A stretch of 45,375 nucleotides of DNA from Ignavibacteriota bacterium (GCA_002746605.1 PDPT01000010.1:1-45375), one strand, 5' to 3'; numbered from the stretch's first letter, positions 17,097 to 26,187 are shown. Program-made: numbers and translations. Notes: a model not told the origin generated them from the sequence alone.

Positions 17097-17444
17097 TTAT
17101 CTAATATTTTTTGATTTAATTCTGGCAGCTTTACCGGAAAGACTTCTTAGATAGAAAAGTTTAGCTCTTCTAACCTTTCCTTGTCTTATTAAATCAATTT
17201 TAGCAATTTTAGGTGAATTGTAAGGAAAAATTCTTTCAACGCCAACACCACTCGAAATTTTTCTTACAGTAAATGTTTTATCGTTTCCATTTCCTCTAAT
17301 ATTAATTACATTGCCTTCAAAAGGCTGAATTCTTTCTTTATTACCTTCAATTACTCGAACATGCACTTTTATTCTATCACCTGAATTGAAATCAGGGAAA
17401 TCTGTTCTTTGCTGATCGGCTAAAATTTCTTTTACCTTGTTCAT
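17097..17444 (-). CDS. rplS: 50S ribosomal protein L19
   Basis: This is the 115-residue large-subunit protein L19, located at the 30S/50S interface. The family segments [44 protein letters not shown] and [20 protein letters not shown] are all present. Its ATG overlaps the trmD stop by four bases. This places it at the end of the conserved block rpsP-khpA-rimM-trmD-rplS. A GC-rich hairpin follows. Confidence 0.96.
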   Translation of the reverse strand: MNKVKEILADQQRTDFPDFNSGDRIKVHVRVIEGNKERIQPFEGNVINIRGNGNDKTFTVRKISSGVGVERIFPYNSPKIAKIDLIRQGKVRRAKLFYLRSLSGKAARIKSKNIR

Positions 17445-18127
17445 TTCTTCTCCAAACTATTTATTTTTTTCCACTTTTCTGTTAAACTTTTTGATTTATT
17501 TTCTTTCCATATTTTTATTTGTTTATCATTACCTGAAAGTAAAACTTCAGGAACTTTAATACCTCGGTACTCTGCTGGTCTCGTAAAATTTGGTGCTTCT
17601 ACAACTTCACCATCCATAAATGAATCATCTAGTAAAGACTCAGCATCACCAAGCACGCCGGGAATTAATCTTACTATCGAATCAACAATAATAAGTGCAG
17701 GCAATTCACCGCCTGTTAAAACAAAATTTCCGATTGAAATTTCATCTGTTGCAAATTTTTCTCTAACTCTATCGTCTATTCCCTTATAATGTCCGGCAAT
17801 AATAATTATGTTTTCGGCAAGGGAAAATTTATTTGCAATTTGTTGATTGAATAATTGTCCTTTGGGAGTAGTAAAAATTATATGTTGATATTTTCTTTTT
17901 GTAAAAAGTTTATCAATACATTCAAAAAAAGGCTCTGGTTTCAAGATCATTCCCGAGCCTCCCCCAAAAGGTTTATCATCAATCTGTTTATGTTTATTTA
18001 AAGCATAATCACGTAAATTATGCACTTTTATTCTTACAAGTTTTTTATTTTTAGCTCTTTTAATTATGCTTGTATTTAAAATACTTGTTAAAGATTTTGG
18101 TACTGCCGATATAATATCAATCCTCAT
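17441..18127 (-). CDS. trmD: tRNA (guanine-37 N1)-methyltransferase TrmD
   Basis: This SPOUT-class enzyme of about 228 residues methylates G37 next to the anticodon, using S-adenosylmethionine bound in a trefoil knot, and prevents +1 frameshifting. Visible motifs are [42 protein letters not shown] (the knot) and [12 protein letters not shown]. The Asp of [10 protein letters not shown] corresponds to the catalytic region. Candidate starts are TTG 18133, ATG 18130 and ATG 18127. The last gives [11 protein letters not shown], the usual TrmD opening. The gene overlaps the end of rimM and overlaps rplS by four bases. Confidence 0.95.
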   Translation of the reverse strand: MRIDIISAVPKSLTSILNTSIIKRAKNKKLVRIKVHNLRDYALNKHKQIDDKPFGGGSGMILKPEPFFECIDKLFTKRKYQHIIFTTPKGQLFNQQIANKFSLAENIIIIAGHYKGIDDRVREKFATDEISIGNFVLTGGELPALIIVDSIVRLIPGVLGDAESLLDDSFMDGEVVEAPNFTRPAEYRGIKVPEVLLSGNDKQIKIWKENKSKSLTEKWKKINSLEKK

Positions 18128-18635
18128 CATCAAACAAATCTTTGCATTCAGGTTTCAAGAATATTTTTTTTTCAATCTTATCAAAGTTATCAACATATCG
18201 TTTTAATGCAGGAAGTAATAATTCTTTCCCATCATCATTTTTTATGACATATACATCATTATTCGGCAATTTGTAAATATCAATCAGTTTTCCAAAGAAC
18301 TTAGAATCTACATAAACATCACTATTTATCAAATCATGGATGTAAAATGCGTCTTCAGGTAATTTGCATAAATCTTCCTTCAAGACATAAAGTTTTTTTC
18401 CAATTAGAAAAAGAATATCCTCTATTGTTGAAAATAATTTAAATTTAAACAAAAAATCGCTATTAAATTTTTCAACAAACTCAACTTCTAACTTTCGGTA
18501 CTTTCCAAAAAAATCGATTATAACCGAATCAAGTTGAAAAAATCTCTCTGAAAAATCTGAATGAGATTTAACGATAACGGAACCTTGTTCATCAAAAGAA
18601 TTTATTACTTCCGCTATAAGATAAATATCATCCAA
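18117..18635 (-). CDS. rimM: Ribosome maturation factor RimM
   Basis: This 172-residue factor binds S19 and helps maturation of the 30S head and 16S rRNA processing. The N-terminal beta-barrel domain occupies about residues 1-90 (opening DDIYLIAEVINSFDEQGSV). The C-terminal PRC-barrel covers about 96-165, with DAFYIHDLINSDVYV and KELLLPALKRYV. The sequence is divergent, but position between khpA and trmD makes the call firm. The start is TTG, three bases after the khpA stop. No in-frame ATG is available nearby. Confidence 0.88.
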   Translation of the reverse strand: MDDIYLIAEVINSFDEQGSVIVKSHSDFSERFFQLDSVIIDFFGKYRKLEVEFVEKFNSDFLFKFKLFSTIEDILFLIGKKLYVLKEDLCKLPEDAFYIHDLINSDVYVDSKFFGKLIDIYKLPNNDVYVIKNDDGKELLLPALKRYVDNFDKIEKKIFLKPECKDLFDDED

Positions 18636-18638
18636 AAA

Positions 18639-18872
18639 TCAATCAAGAATTTTTAATATGGCTCTTTTTCCTTCTTTGGCAGCTACAGCGGTTAAAAGTA
18701 TGCGCATAGCTTGGGCTGTTTTGCCATGTTTACCTATAACCTTGCCAACATCATCAGCACTTACTTTTAACACAAACTCGATAGTATGGTCGTTTGGAGT
18801 AACTTCTTCTATACTTACTCCATCAGGACTATCGACTAAATGCTTTGCGATAAATTCTACAAATTCCTTCAT
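18639..18872 (-). CDS. khpA: KH-domain RNA-binding protein KhpA
   Basis: This 77-residue single KH domain of the KhpA/YlqC family has the RNA-binding GxxG loop in DVGKVIGKHGKTAQAMR. KhpA proteins bind RNA, often as heterodimers with KhpB/Jag, and influence cell division and envelope synthesis in some bacteria. It sits in the classical position between rpsP and rimM. The ATG is preceded by AGGTGA. Length is normal for the family. Confidence 0.93.
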   Translation of the reverse strand: MKEFVEFIAKHLVDSPDGVSIEEVTPNDHTIEFVLKVSADDVGKVIGKHGKTAQAMRILLTAVAAKEGKRAILKILD

Positions 18873-18970
18873 GATTCACCTATAGATTATTTAAGAAATA
18901 GGATACTAATTAAAAATATATAAGAATCCTAACTTGAAATATACTAATTTTAGGAATTAGAAGTATTTTC

Positions 18971-19459
18971 TTATTCGGCAGATTCTTCTTTAGAAGTATT
19001 TTCTTCCGAAGTAGTATCTTTTGCTTCTAACGCTTCAGCTTCCTTCTTTTTAGCTTCTTCTTCTAATTTTTTCTTTTCCGCTTCAGCTTTCTCTTTTTTC
19101 TTTTGTTCAGCTTTAGCTTTTTTCTTATCTAATGAAGCCTCTTTACTTTTATTCCATTCTTCTAATTTTGAGTTAATTTCTTCTTCGGAAAGACCTTGTT
19201 TTTGAAGATCTCGCTTTAGCAAAATACCTTTTTTATTCAAAATTTTTTTTACTGTTTCTGTGGGCTGAGCACCACAATTTAACCAATAAAGAGCTTTTTC
19301 TTCAATTATGTCTATTGTAGCAGGTTCAGTTTTAGGATTGTAAGAACCAATTGCTTCAATATATTTTCCATCTCTAGGAGAACGCACATCAGCAGCAACT
19401 ACTTTATAGAGCGGTTGTCTCTTTTTGCCCATTCTTCTTAATCTTAACTTTACAGCCAA
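18971..19459 (-). CDS. rpsP: 30S ribosomal protein S16 with a long charged C-terminal tail
   Basis: Residues 1 to about 85 form a standard S16 (opening [20 protein letters not shown], then [16 protein letters not shown] and [14 protein letters not shown]). S16 is an early-binding small-subunit assembly protein. Residues from about 95 to 162 are an extra Lys/Glu/Ala-rich tail, likely helical or disordered, about doubling the usual length of 80-90. Such tails occur in S16 of the Bacteroidetes group. The start is TTG, with GGAGG 11 bases upstream. It follows ffh by 27 bases. Confidence 0.95.
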   Translation of the reverse strand: MAVKLRLRRMGKKRQPLYKVVAADVRSPRDGKYIEAIGSYNPKTEPATIDIIEEKALYWLNCGAQPTETVKKILNKKGILLKRDLQKQGLSEEEINSKLEEWNKSKEASLDKKKAKAEQKKKEKAEAEKKKLEEEAKKKEAEALEAKDTTSEENTSKEESAE

Positions 19460-19486
19460 ATTAAATTATTCCTCCAATATATCTAA

Positions 19487-20821
19487 CTAATTAAATTTAA
19501 AATTTCCAAAATTACCAAGTAATTTTTTTCCGCTTTTTGAATTAAACTTTTTCATCATTTTTTGCATTTCGCCATATTGTTTAATTAAGCGGTTTACACT
19601 TTGTATTGAATTGCCACTTCCGCGTGCAATTCTTTTTCTTCTGCTTCCGTTCAAAATTTTGGGTTTTGCCCTTTCTTCTTTAGTCATAGATTGAATAATT
19701 GATTCAACTCTAACTAATTGTTTATCATCAATATCCGCATCTTTGATTGCATGACTGATGCCAGGCATCATTCCTAAAAGTGATTTTAGTGAACCCATTT
19801 TCTTAATCATTTTAATTTGTTTAAGAAAATCTTCAAAATCAAATTTATTTGCAAGTATTTTTTTTTCTAAATTATCCGCTTCCCTTTCGTCAAATTGTTG
19901 TTGGGCTTTTTCAACTAAAGAAATTACATCGCCTTTACCAATAATTCTGGAAGCAAGTCTATCCGGATGAAAAATTTCTATTGAATCTAATTTTTCTCCG
20001 AGACTCACAAACTTTATTGGTTTTTCAACGACAGCTTTAATTGAGAGAGCACAACCACCTCTCGAATCACCATCTAATTTAGAAAGAACTACTCCATCAA
20101 AACTTACTACTTCATTAAATGCTTTTGCTGAATTAACTGCATCTTGCCCGGTCATAGAATCAACAACAAATAAGATTTCTGTAGGATTTACTTTGTTCTT
20201 AATAGCAAGAACTTCATCCATCAAATCTTGATCTACATGCAATCTTCCGGCAGTATCAATAATTACTGTATTTAAGGAATTTTCTTTTGCATGCTTAATT
20301 GATTCATCGGCAATTTTTACAGCATCTTTACTTCCTTCAATACTAAAAACAGGAACATCTATTTGTTTGCCAAGAAGTTTAAGTTGCTCAATAGCAGCAG
20401 GTCTATAAATATCAGCAGCAGTTAAAAGAACTTTCCTATTTTTTTCTTTAAGATATTTTGCAAGTTTTCCGCTGAATGTTGTTTTACCTGAACCTTGCAA
20501 ACCTACCATCAAAATTATTGTTGGTCCGCTCGGGTTTAAGTTTAACTCTTGTTTACTTGAGCCCATAAGTTCGGTAAGTTCATCATAAATAATCTTTGTG
20601 ATAAGCTGACCCGGTGTTACAGAAGCAAGGACTTCTTTACCAAGTGCTTTATCACGAACATCATCTACAAACTTTTTAGCAACTTTATAATTTACATCAG
20701 CATCTAAAAGAACACGTCTTATTTCTCTTAATGTATCAGAAATATTTTTTTCTGTGAGCTTACCTTGTCCGGTTACTTTTTTTAAAGCCTTTTCAAATTT
20801 TAAGGTAATATCTTCAAGCAT
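19487..20821 (-). CDS. ffh: Signal recognition particle protein Ffh
   Basis: This 444-residue SRP54 GTPase binds signal sequences of nascent membrane proteins and targets them to FtsY. The four-helix N domain covers about 1-85. The G domain has GLQGSGKTT (107-115), DTAGRLHVD and SKLDGDSRGG. The methionine-rich M domain begins near 300 (KKMGSLKSLLGMMPGI, RKRIARGSG for 4.5S RNA binding). Its position directly after atpG and before rpsP is notable: the ATP synthase run continues into the ffh-rpsP block with only 20 bases between. No 4.5S RNA gene was seen here. Confidence 0.96.
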   Translation of the reverse strand: MLEDITLKFEKALKKVTGQGKLTEKNISDTLREIRRVLLDADVNYKVAKKFVDDVRDKALGKEVLASVTPGQLITKIIYDELTELMGSSKQELNLNPSGPTIILMVGLQGSGKTTFSGKLAKYLKEKNRKVLLTAADIYRPAAIEQLKLLGKQIDVPVFSIEGSKDAVKIADESIKHAKENSLNTVIIDTAGRLHVDQDLMDEVLAIKNKVNPTEILFVVDSMTGQDAVNSAKAFNEVVSFDGVVLSKLDGDSRGGCALSIKAVVEKPIKFVSLGEKLDSIEIFHPDRLASRIIGKGDVISLVEKAQQQFDEREADNLEKKILANKFDFEDFLKQIKMIKKMGSLKSLLGMMPGISHAIKDADIDDKQLVRVESIIQSMTKEERAKPKILNGSRRKRIARGSGNSIQSVNRLIKQYGEMQKMMKKFNSKSGKKLLGNFGNFKFN

Positions 20822-20841
20822 AGTTTTTAAAACTTATAAAT

Positions 20842-21735
20842 TTAAGCATTTTGTAGAGCATTTGCACCAGAAACTATCTCTAAAATTTCTTTTGTAATTG
20901 CTGCTTGCCGCTCTTTGTTATATTTAATTTGCAATGTTCTAATTAATTCTTTAGCATTATCAGTTGCCATTTCCATTGCAGTCATTCTTGCACCAAGTTC
21001 AGCAGCGTAGGAGTCTAATAATACTGTCCACAATTGACTTTTCAAATGTCGGGGTAACAGCGATTCAACTATTTCCACTTGATTTGGTTCATAAATATAT
21101 TCTATATGTTTTTTTGTTTCTTCTTCATCAGCTTTGCCTAAAATATCTTCTATTGGTAAAAATTGTTTGGTTGTAATTTTCTGTTGGATAACAGATTTAA
21201 ATTCGTTATAAACAATTATCACTTTATCAATATCTTCATTCAAGAATTTATTTGTAAGTTCTTTTGCTAAACTTGAAGCAAATTCAAATTCTAAGTTGGA
21301 AAAAATTCCAGGATATGAACCAACAATATTGTATCCTTCTCTTCTTTTAAAGTAATCGTTACCTTTTTTACCAACACAATAAAGTTCTAACTTTCCATTT
21401 CGGTGTATTTCATTTAACTCATTTGCAATCAGTTCTTCAGCTTCTCTTATTGCATTCATATTGAAACCACCGCATAGTCCTCTATCGGAAGTTACTACAA
21501 TTAAGGCAACCGATTCAACTTTTCTCTCAGCAAATAAAGGATTACCTGTTTTGCCAACACTTTTTAATAAATGACTTAAAACTTCCGCCATCTTCCTTGA
21601 ATATGGTTTAGCGTGCATAATATTTTCTTGTGCTCTTCTTAAGCGAGCAGCTGCAACCATTTTCATGGCTTTAGTAATTTGCTGAGTATTTCTTATACCA
21701 ACTATTCTTTGCTTTATATCTCTAAGTGTTGCCAT
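20842..21735 (-). CDS. atpG: ATP synthase gamma subunit
   Basis: This 297-residue central stalk subunit of F1 rotates within the alpha3beta3 ring. The N-terminal helix opening ATLRDIKQRIVGIRNTQQITKAMKMVAAARLRRAQ is diagnostic, as are TSDRGLCGGFNMN and the C-terminal MEMATDNAKELIRTLQ...YNKERQAAITKEILEI. It is eleven bases downstream of atpA and upstream of ffh. It is the last ATP synthase gene of this cluster; atpD and atpC are not present. Confidence 0.96.
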   Translation of the reverse strand: MATLRDIKQRIVGIRNTQQITKAMKMVAAARLRRAQENIMHAKPYSRKMAEVLSHLLKSVGKTGNPLFAERKVESVALIVVTSDRGLCGGFNMNAIREAEELIANELNEIHRNGKLELYCVGKKGNDYFKRREGYNIVGSYPGIFSNLEFEFASSLAKELTNKFLNEDIDKVIIVYNEFKSVIQQKITTKQFLPIEDILGKADEEETKKHIEYIYEPNQVEIVESLLPRHLKSQLWTVLLDSYAAELGARMTAMEMATDNAKELIRTLQIKYNKERQAAITKEILEIVSGANALQNA

Positions 21736-21745
21736 CTATAAAATT

Positions 21746-23296
21746 TTATTTACTCGGTTTAAATTTATTTTTGAAAGTATTTATAGCCTTATCAATTTTT
21801 TCGTTTAACTCATCCGAAAGAGTTTTCTTCGATCTTATTTCATCATAAATATCTTTATGATTAACATCTATATATTCTAATAATTCTTTTTCGAATCTCT
21901 TTATATCATCAACGGGTATATCTTCCATAAATTCTTTGGTAGCTGCATAAATACTTACAACTTGTTTTTCTATAGGAATTGGGGAGTATTGTTTTTGTTT
22001 TAACAACTCGACTAATCTTTCACCTTTAGCCAGAGTTCTTTGTGTTGCCTGATCTAAATCACTTCCAAATTTGGCAAATGCTTCAAGTTCTCTATATTGT
22101 GCCAAATCTAATTTAAGCGAACCAGCAACTTTTTTCATAGCTTTTATTTGAGCATTACCACCAACACGAGAAACACTAATACCTACGTTGATAGCTGGTC
22201 TAACACCAGCATTAAATAAGTCGGGTTCCAAGTAAATTTGTCCGTCAGTAATGGAAATAACATTTGTAGGAATATAAGCCGAAACGTCTCCTTGTTGAGT
22301 TTCAATAATCGGTAAAGCGGTTAAACTACCACCACCAAGGTCATCGCTAAGTTTTGAAGCTCTTTCTAATAATCTTGAGTGCAAGTAAAAAATATCACCA
22401 GGATATGCTTCGCGTCCCGGAGGTCTTCTTAACAACAATGATAATTCACGATAAGCAACGGCTTGCTTGGATAAATCATCATAAACAACAAGAGCATGTT
22501 TACCATTATCTCTAAAATATTCTGATAATGTTGCACCGGCATAAGGAGCAATGTATTGAAGTGGTGCAGGATCAGAAGCAGATGCCGAAACTACTGTAGT
22601 ATATTCCATTGCACCATGCTCTTCCAATTTATTTACAACTTGAGCAACTGTCGAAGCTTTTTGACCAATTGCCACGTAAACACAATAAACGGGATCAACT
22701 CCGTTTTCTGCAGCTTCTTTAGTATGAGTAATTTTTTGATTAATAATTGTATCAATGGCAACAGCAGTTTTACCGGTTTGCCTATCACCAATAATTAATT
22801 CTCTTTGCCCTCTACCAATAGGAATCATTGCATCAACTGCTGCGATACCGGTTTGTAATGGTTCAGTAACAGGTTGACGAGCAACTACACCAAGTGCTTT
22901 CCTTTCAATTGGAAGATATTTATCGGATTGAATTGCACCTTTTCCGTCAATAGGTTCGCCAAGCGGGGTTACAACTCTACCAAGGAATTCTTCCCCAACA
23001 GGAATAGAAGCAACACGTTTTGTTCTTTTTACAGTATCGCCCTCTTTAATAAGCGAACTATCTCCAAAAAGTACACAACCAACGCTATCTTCATTTAGAT
23101 TAAGTACCATTCCAATAATATCGTGTGGAAATTCTATCAACTCACTTGCCATAACTTGAGATAAGCCATAAACCTGAGCAATACCATCACCAACAGAAAG
23201 TACAGTACCAACATCATAAACTTCTACTTCGTTATCAAATCCCGATAATTGTTTTCTTAAAATTGCTGATACTTCATCTGGTCTTACTTGTGCCAT
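21746..23296 (-). CDS. atpA: ATP synthase alpha subunit
   Basis: This 516-residue F1 subunit carries the non-catalytic nucleotide sites. The Walker A loop is GDRQTGKT at 170-177. Further family segments are [45 protein letters not shown] and [15 protein letters not shown], with the alpha-specific Arg finger region in [16 protein letters not shown]. Length is standard. It lies between atpH and atpG. Confidence 0.97.
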   Translation of the reverse strand: MAQVRPDEVSAILRKQLSGFDNEVEVYDVGTVLSVGDGIAQVYGLSQVMASELIEFPHDIIGMVLNLNEDSVGCVLFGDSSLIKEGDTVKRTKRVASIPVGEEFLGRVVTPLGEPIDGKGAIQSDKYLPIERKALGVVARQPVTEPLQTGIAAVDAMIPIGRGQRELIIGDRQTGKTAVAIDTIINQKITHTKEAAENGVDPVYCVYVAIGQKASTVAQVVNKLEEHGAMEYTTVVSASASDPAPLQYIAPYAGATLSEYFRDNGKHALVVYDDLSKQAVAYRELSLLLRRPPGREAYPGDIFYLHSRLLERASKLSDDLGGGSLTALPIIETQQGDVSAYIPTNVISITDGQIYLEPDLFNAGVRPAINVGISVSRVGGNAQIKAMKKVAGSLKLDLAQYRELEAFAKFGSDLDQATQRTLAKGERLVELLKQKQYSPIPIEKQVVSIYAATKEFMEDIPVDDIKRFEKELLEYIDVNHKDIYDEIRSKKTLSDELNEKIDKAINTFKNKFKPSK

Positions 23297-23320
23297 TATA
23301 TACTACCTTATTAATTTTAT

Positions 23321-23875
23321 TTAATTTTTTAGATAATCTTCTTTAAATAGTTTATTTTTTAATTTTTTCAACTGATACTTAATTGATGCATCAATAACAG
23401 TATCATTATATTTTGCTTTAAATCCACCAATAATATTTGAATCAATTTTATAAGAAGCAATAAGCTTTTTATTTATCATATTCTCTAGCTTATTTTCCAT
23501 CGTATTTTTTTGTTCTTCACTTAATTCAATTGCACTTGTAATTTCTATCTCTGCTTTATTTAGTTTTCCGTTACTTAAATCAATAAAACGTTTACAAATA
23601 CCATACAAAGCTGATTGTCGCTCTTTTTCAATTAAGAATCTCAAAAAGTCCATTGTTTCTTTTCCGATATGCGAACTGAAAATTTCTTTTAGTGAATTGA
23701 GTTTTACCGAAGATTTTATAATCGGGTTACTTAAAAAAGTTCTCAATTCTTTAGAATTGTCTAACGTATTAAAGATAAATCTTACGTCTTCATTTACTTT
23801 GCCAAAAGAATTATTTTTTTCAGAATTATCTAATAAAGCTTTAGCATATCTTGTAGAAATTACAAATTCACTCAT
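23321..23875 (-). CDS. atpH: ATP synthase delta subunit
   Basis: This 184-residue F1 subunit joins the top of alpha3beta3 to the b-subunit stator. The N-terminal helical domain opens with ISTRYAKALLD, and LRTFLSNPIIKSSVKLNSL follows. The C-terminal segment IGGFKAKYNDTVIDASIKYQLKKLK carries the family signature. It starts three bases after the atpF stop, so it is translationally coupled. Sequence is divergent, as usual for delta, but position and motif agree. Confidence 0.93.
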   Translation of the reverse strand: MSEFVISTRYAKALLDNSEKNNSFGKVNEDVRFIFNTLDNSKELRTFLSNPIIKSSVKLNSLKEIFSSHIGKETMDFLRFLIEKERQSALYGICKRFIDLSNGKLNKAEIEITSAIELSEEQKNTMENKLENMINKKLIASYKIDSNIIGGFKAKYNDTVIDASIKYQLKKLKNKLFKEDYLKN

Positions 23876-23877
23876 AA

Positions 23878-24420
23878 TTAACTCTTGGATAAATCGTTTA
23901 TGAATTCATCTACAATCTTAGTTTGTTTCTCTCGATCAAGATTCGTTCTAATAATTTTTTCGGCTGCTTGTACTGCAATACCGGCAACTTCATTTTTTAG
24001 ATTTTTAAAGGCTTCTTGATTTTTCCTTTCAATTTCTACAGATGCATCCGCAATCATTTTTTTTGCTTCAGTTCTACTTTCTTCGAGAATTTGATTTTTT
24101 AAAGTTTCAGCATATTCCCTGCCCTGAGCAATAATTTTTTGGGCTTCTTCTTCAGCCATTGCAAGTTTCTTCTTATTCTCTTCTAAAATTTCTTCAGCTT
24201 CTTTTTTTGCTGTTTCGGCTCTTTCAACCGAATCTTTGATAAAATTTTCTCTATCATCTAAAGATTTTAGAATCGGTTTCCAAGCTATTATTCTTAAAAT
24301 GATAAGCAGAAAAATGAATGTAACGGTAGTCCAAATAATTAAACCCGGATTAACGTCCAAAATACTTCCACCACCATCTCCAGAATAAAGAAGCATTATT
24401 GAAGATAAAAATGCTAACAT
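23878..24420 (-). CDS. atpF: ATP synthase b subunit
   Basis: This 180-residue peripheral stalk subunit has one N-terminal membrane helix at about residues 27-46 (GLIIWTTVTFIFLLIILR). A long charged helix follows (about 50-175), rich in Glu, Lys and Ala, typical of the dimeric b stator. The segment WKPILKSLDDRENFIKDSVERAE is typical. GAGG precedes the ATG. A stem-loop lies between atpE and this gene. Only one b-type gene is present, so the stator is probably a homodimer. Confidence 0.95.
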   Translation of the reverse strand: MLAFLSSIMLLYSGDGGGSILDVNPGLIIWTTVTFIFLLIILRIIAWKPILKSLDDRENFIKDSVERAETAKKEAEEILEENKKKLAMAEEEAQKIIAQGREYAETLKNQILEESRTEAKKMIADASVEIERKNQEAFKNLKNEVAGIAVQAAEKIIRTNLDREKQTKIVDEFINDLSKS

Positions 24421-24447
24421 TATTGTTTCCTCATTAAATTAAATTTT

Positions 24448-24470
24448 GAGGAGTACAAAAAATACTCCCC
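24448..24470 (-). promoter_or_regulatory. Intercistronic stem-loop between atpE and atpF
   Basis: On the minus strand GGGGAGTA-TTTTTTG-TACTCCTC folds into eight pairs, including one G-U pair, nine bases after the atpE stop. No U-tract follows, so it is probably not a full terminator. It could protect the 3' end of an atpE-containing transcript or reduce downstream expression, which would suit the high copy number of subunit c. This is inference from position. Confidence 0.5.
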
Positions 24471-24479
24471 TTAAACTTA

Positions 24480-24698
24480 CTACTTAAATGCTAATAGAAT
24501 ACAAACAACCAATGCAAAAAGAGAGATACCCTCAATAAGTGCAGCAGCGATAATCATAGAAGTTCTAATATCACCCGCAGCTTCCGGTTGACGACCAATT
24601 GCATCCATAGCCGATGCAGCTAATTTACCAATGCCGAAAGCACCGCCTATAATTGTTAAACCCGCTCCAAATCCTGCAGCTAAATAAGCAAAGTCCAT
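24480..24698 (-). CDS. atpE: ATP synthase c subunit (proton type)
   Basis: This 72-residue two-helix hairpin protein forms the rotor ring. The first helix has the Gly-rich AGFGAGLTIIGGAFGIGK. The polar loop is GRQPEA. The second helix carries the ion-binding Glu56 in ALIEGISLFALVV. The Gln and the Ser/Thr next to Glu that mark sodium-binding rings are absent, so protons are the likely coupling ion. The ribosome-binding site AAGGAGG is the strongest in the window, consistent with the need for many copies. A stem-loop follows the gene. Confidence 0.96.
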   Translation of the reverse strand: MDFAYLAAGFGAGLTIIGGAFGIGKLAASAMDAIGRQPEAAGDIRTSMIIAAALIEGISLFALVVCILLAFK

Positions 24699-24730
24699 TT
24701 ATTTCCTCCTTAATTTAAGAATATAATATA

Positions 24731-25573
24731 TTAATGATCTTGATGAACAGCCATCCCAATAAATAGAGATGACAACATTGTAAAAATATATGCTTGTATT
24801 AAAGCAACTAAAATTTCCAACAAATATATAAATAAAGCAAATGCAATAGAAATTGGTGCAACTACAAGACTTTTTAGTATAAAAATTAATCCTATTAATG
24901 CCATAATCACAATATGACCGGCAGTCATATTTGCAAATAACCTAACTGCCAAAGCGAAAGGTTTTGTAAATAATCCAAGTATTTCAATCACAAACATAAT
25001 TGGAACGAGAACTATTGAAAGACCCCCGGGAACAAGTCCTTTAAAATAATGGAAAAATCCATTTTTAATTATTCCACCTGCTTGTATAACAAAAAATGAT
25101 ATTACTGCTAGAGTTGCCGTAACGGAGATATTACTTGTAGCTGTAGCACCTCCAGGAATTAACCCGAGAAAATTACAGACAAGAATAAAAAAGAAAACCG
25201 TTAGCAAATATGGCAAGAATTTTTCGTAACCTTTTCCAATTGTAGGCTTTGCAATTTCATCCTTTACGAACACTATAAAAACTTCCATTACATTTGCAAG
25301 TCCCTTTGGCAAAAAAGATTTTTTATAGTTTTTTCCTACAGAGTAAAAGATAGCAATTAAGATGATTGCTGCAATCCACATAAAAACAACATGATTAGTA
25401 ATAGATAAATCAATACCAAATAAATGAATATCGGGCAATTTAAATAAACCAAATATTTCACGACTATCTAAAATATGATGCATTATCCAGCCTGCACCTT
25501 CATCGCCTTTTTGAGCTTGCGATTGTGCAATATTCAAACTATCTGCAGCAGTAATTATTTTTTCAGTGTACAT
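24731..25573 (-). CDS. atpB: ATP synthase a subunit
   Basis: This 280-residue Fo subunit contains the proton half-channels. It has five to six hydrophobic helices. The essential arginine is Arg211 in KPFALAVRLFANMTAGHIV, and the late helix LEILVALIQAYIFTMLSSLFIG is typical. The hydrophilic N-terminal extension (about 1-60, with HHILDSREIFGLF) is a little longer than in E. coli. Its ATG overlaps the end of the upstream small membrane protein gene by 11 bases. Confidence 0.95.
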   Translation of the reverse strand: MYTEKIITAADSLNIAQSQAQKGDEGAGWIMHHILDSREIFGLFKLPDIHLFGIDLSITNHVVFMWIAAIILIAIFYSVGKNYKKSFLPKGLANVMEVFIVFVKDEIAKPTIGKGYEKFLPYLLTVFFFILVCNFLGLIPGGATATSNISVTATLAVISFFVIQAGGIIKNGFFHYFKGLVPGGLSIVLVPIMFVIEILGLFTKPFALAVRLFANMTAGHIVIMALIGLIFILKSLVVAPISIAFALFIYLLEILVALIQAYIFTMLSSLFIGMAVHQDH

Positions 25574-25955
25574 TAACTTTTAATTTTTTTTGTGAATTCT
25601 TAGTATAAAATAAAACTTCCAAACCCAATGAAATAAAATAAAATAAAAAGAGTACTAATATAAAAGCATATTTATCAATATTCAAGAATTTTATTACTAT
25701 TATTATAATTGGAATATTAATAAATAGCCTTGCCACTACTCCTCCGAAGTTATAGATCATAAATTTTGAGCTTGTTTTTTTTACCGAAACGGCATATAAA
25801 ACTAACGCTAATAATACATTGAATAAATTTAATACTCCGGCATAAACCGTAGAGATTAAGAATACTTCATTTATTACTTTAAAAAAATATAATCCACTAA
25901 TACTTAAATATACAAAAATATAGACATATAATAATCTTTTTAATAAGTTAATCAA
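25563..25955 (-). CDS. Small four-helix membrane protein, AtpI/AtpR-like
   Basis: This 130-residue protein has four predicted membrane helices (about 5-25, 35-58, 70-90, 95-117). It lies between atpZ and atpB and overlaps both genes. Proteins of this size, topology and place include AtpI ('subunit I') and AtpR, which aid c-ring assembly or Mg2+ supply, but no diagnostic motif is clear. The start is TTG, eight bases inside the end of atpZ, giving tight translational coupling. I assign the role from context. Confidence 0.6.
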   Translation of the reverse strand: MINLLKRLLYVYIFVYLSISGLYFFKVINEVFLISTVYAGVLNLFNVLLALVLYAVSVKKTSSKFMIYNFGGVVARLFINIPIIIIVIKFLNIDKYAFILVLFLFYFISLGLEVLFYTKNSQKKLKVNVH

Positions 25956-26187
25956 TTTTTTTTTTCTTATTTAGTAAAAGAGTTTGTTTAATTACATAAA
26001 AAATGCCTGCAGCTCCACCAAAAAGAGTAAATATTATTGTTAATAGTGGATACAAATTAAACACATTATCTAACTTATAACCAATATACAACATAACAAC
26101 AATTGAAGCTGCTAATTGTGTACCAAGCCCTAAATAAGGACCAATTTCTTTATAGATATTGGTATTCTGTTTATTTTTTTGTTTCAA
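25948..26187 (-). CDS. atpZ: AtpZ/AtpI-family protein
   Basis: This 79-residue protein with two membrane helices matches the AtpZ/AtpI family. The segments are YLGLGTQLAASIVVMLYIGYKLD (first helix, Gly-rich) and YPLLTIIFTLFGGAAGIFYVIKQ (second). Such proteins are encoded at the head of ATP synthase operons and are linked to ring assembly or cation supply. The start is TTG inside the last codons of the bactofilin gene (17-base overlap). The lysine-rich C-terminus overlaps the next gene. Confidence 0.8.
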   Translation of the reverse strand: MKQKNKQNTNIYKEIGPYLGLGTQLAASIVVMLYIGYKLDNVFNLYPLLTIIFTLFGGAAGIFYVIKQTLLLNKKKKID

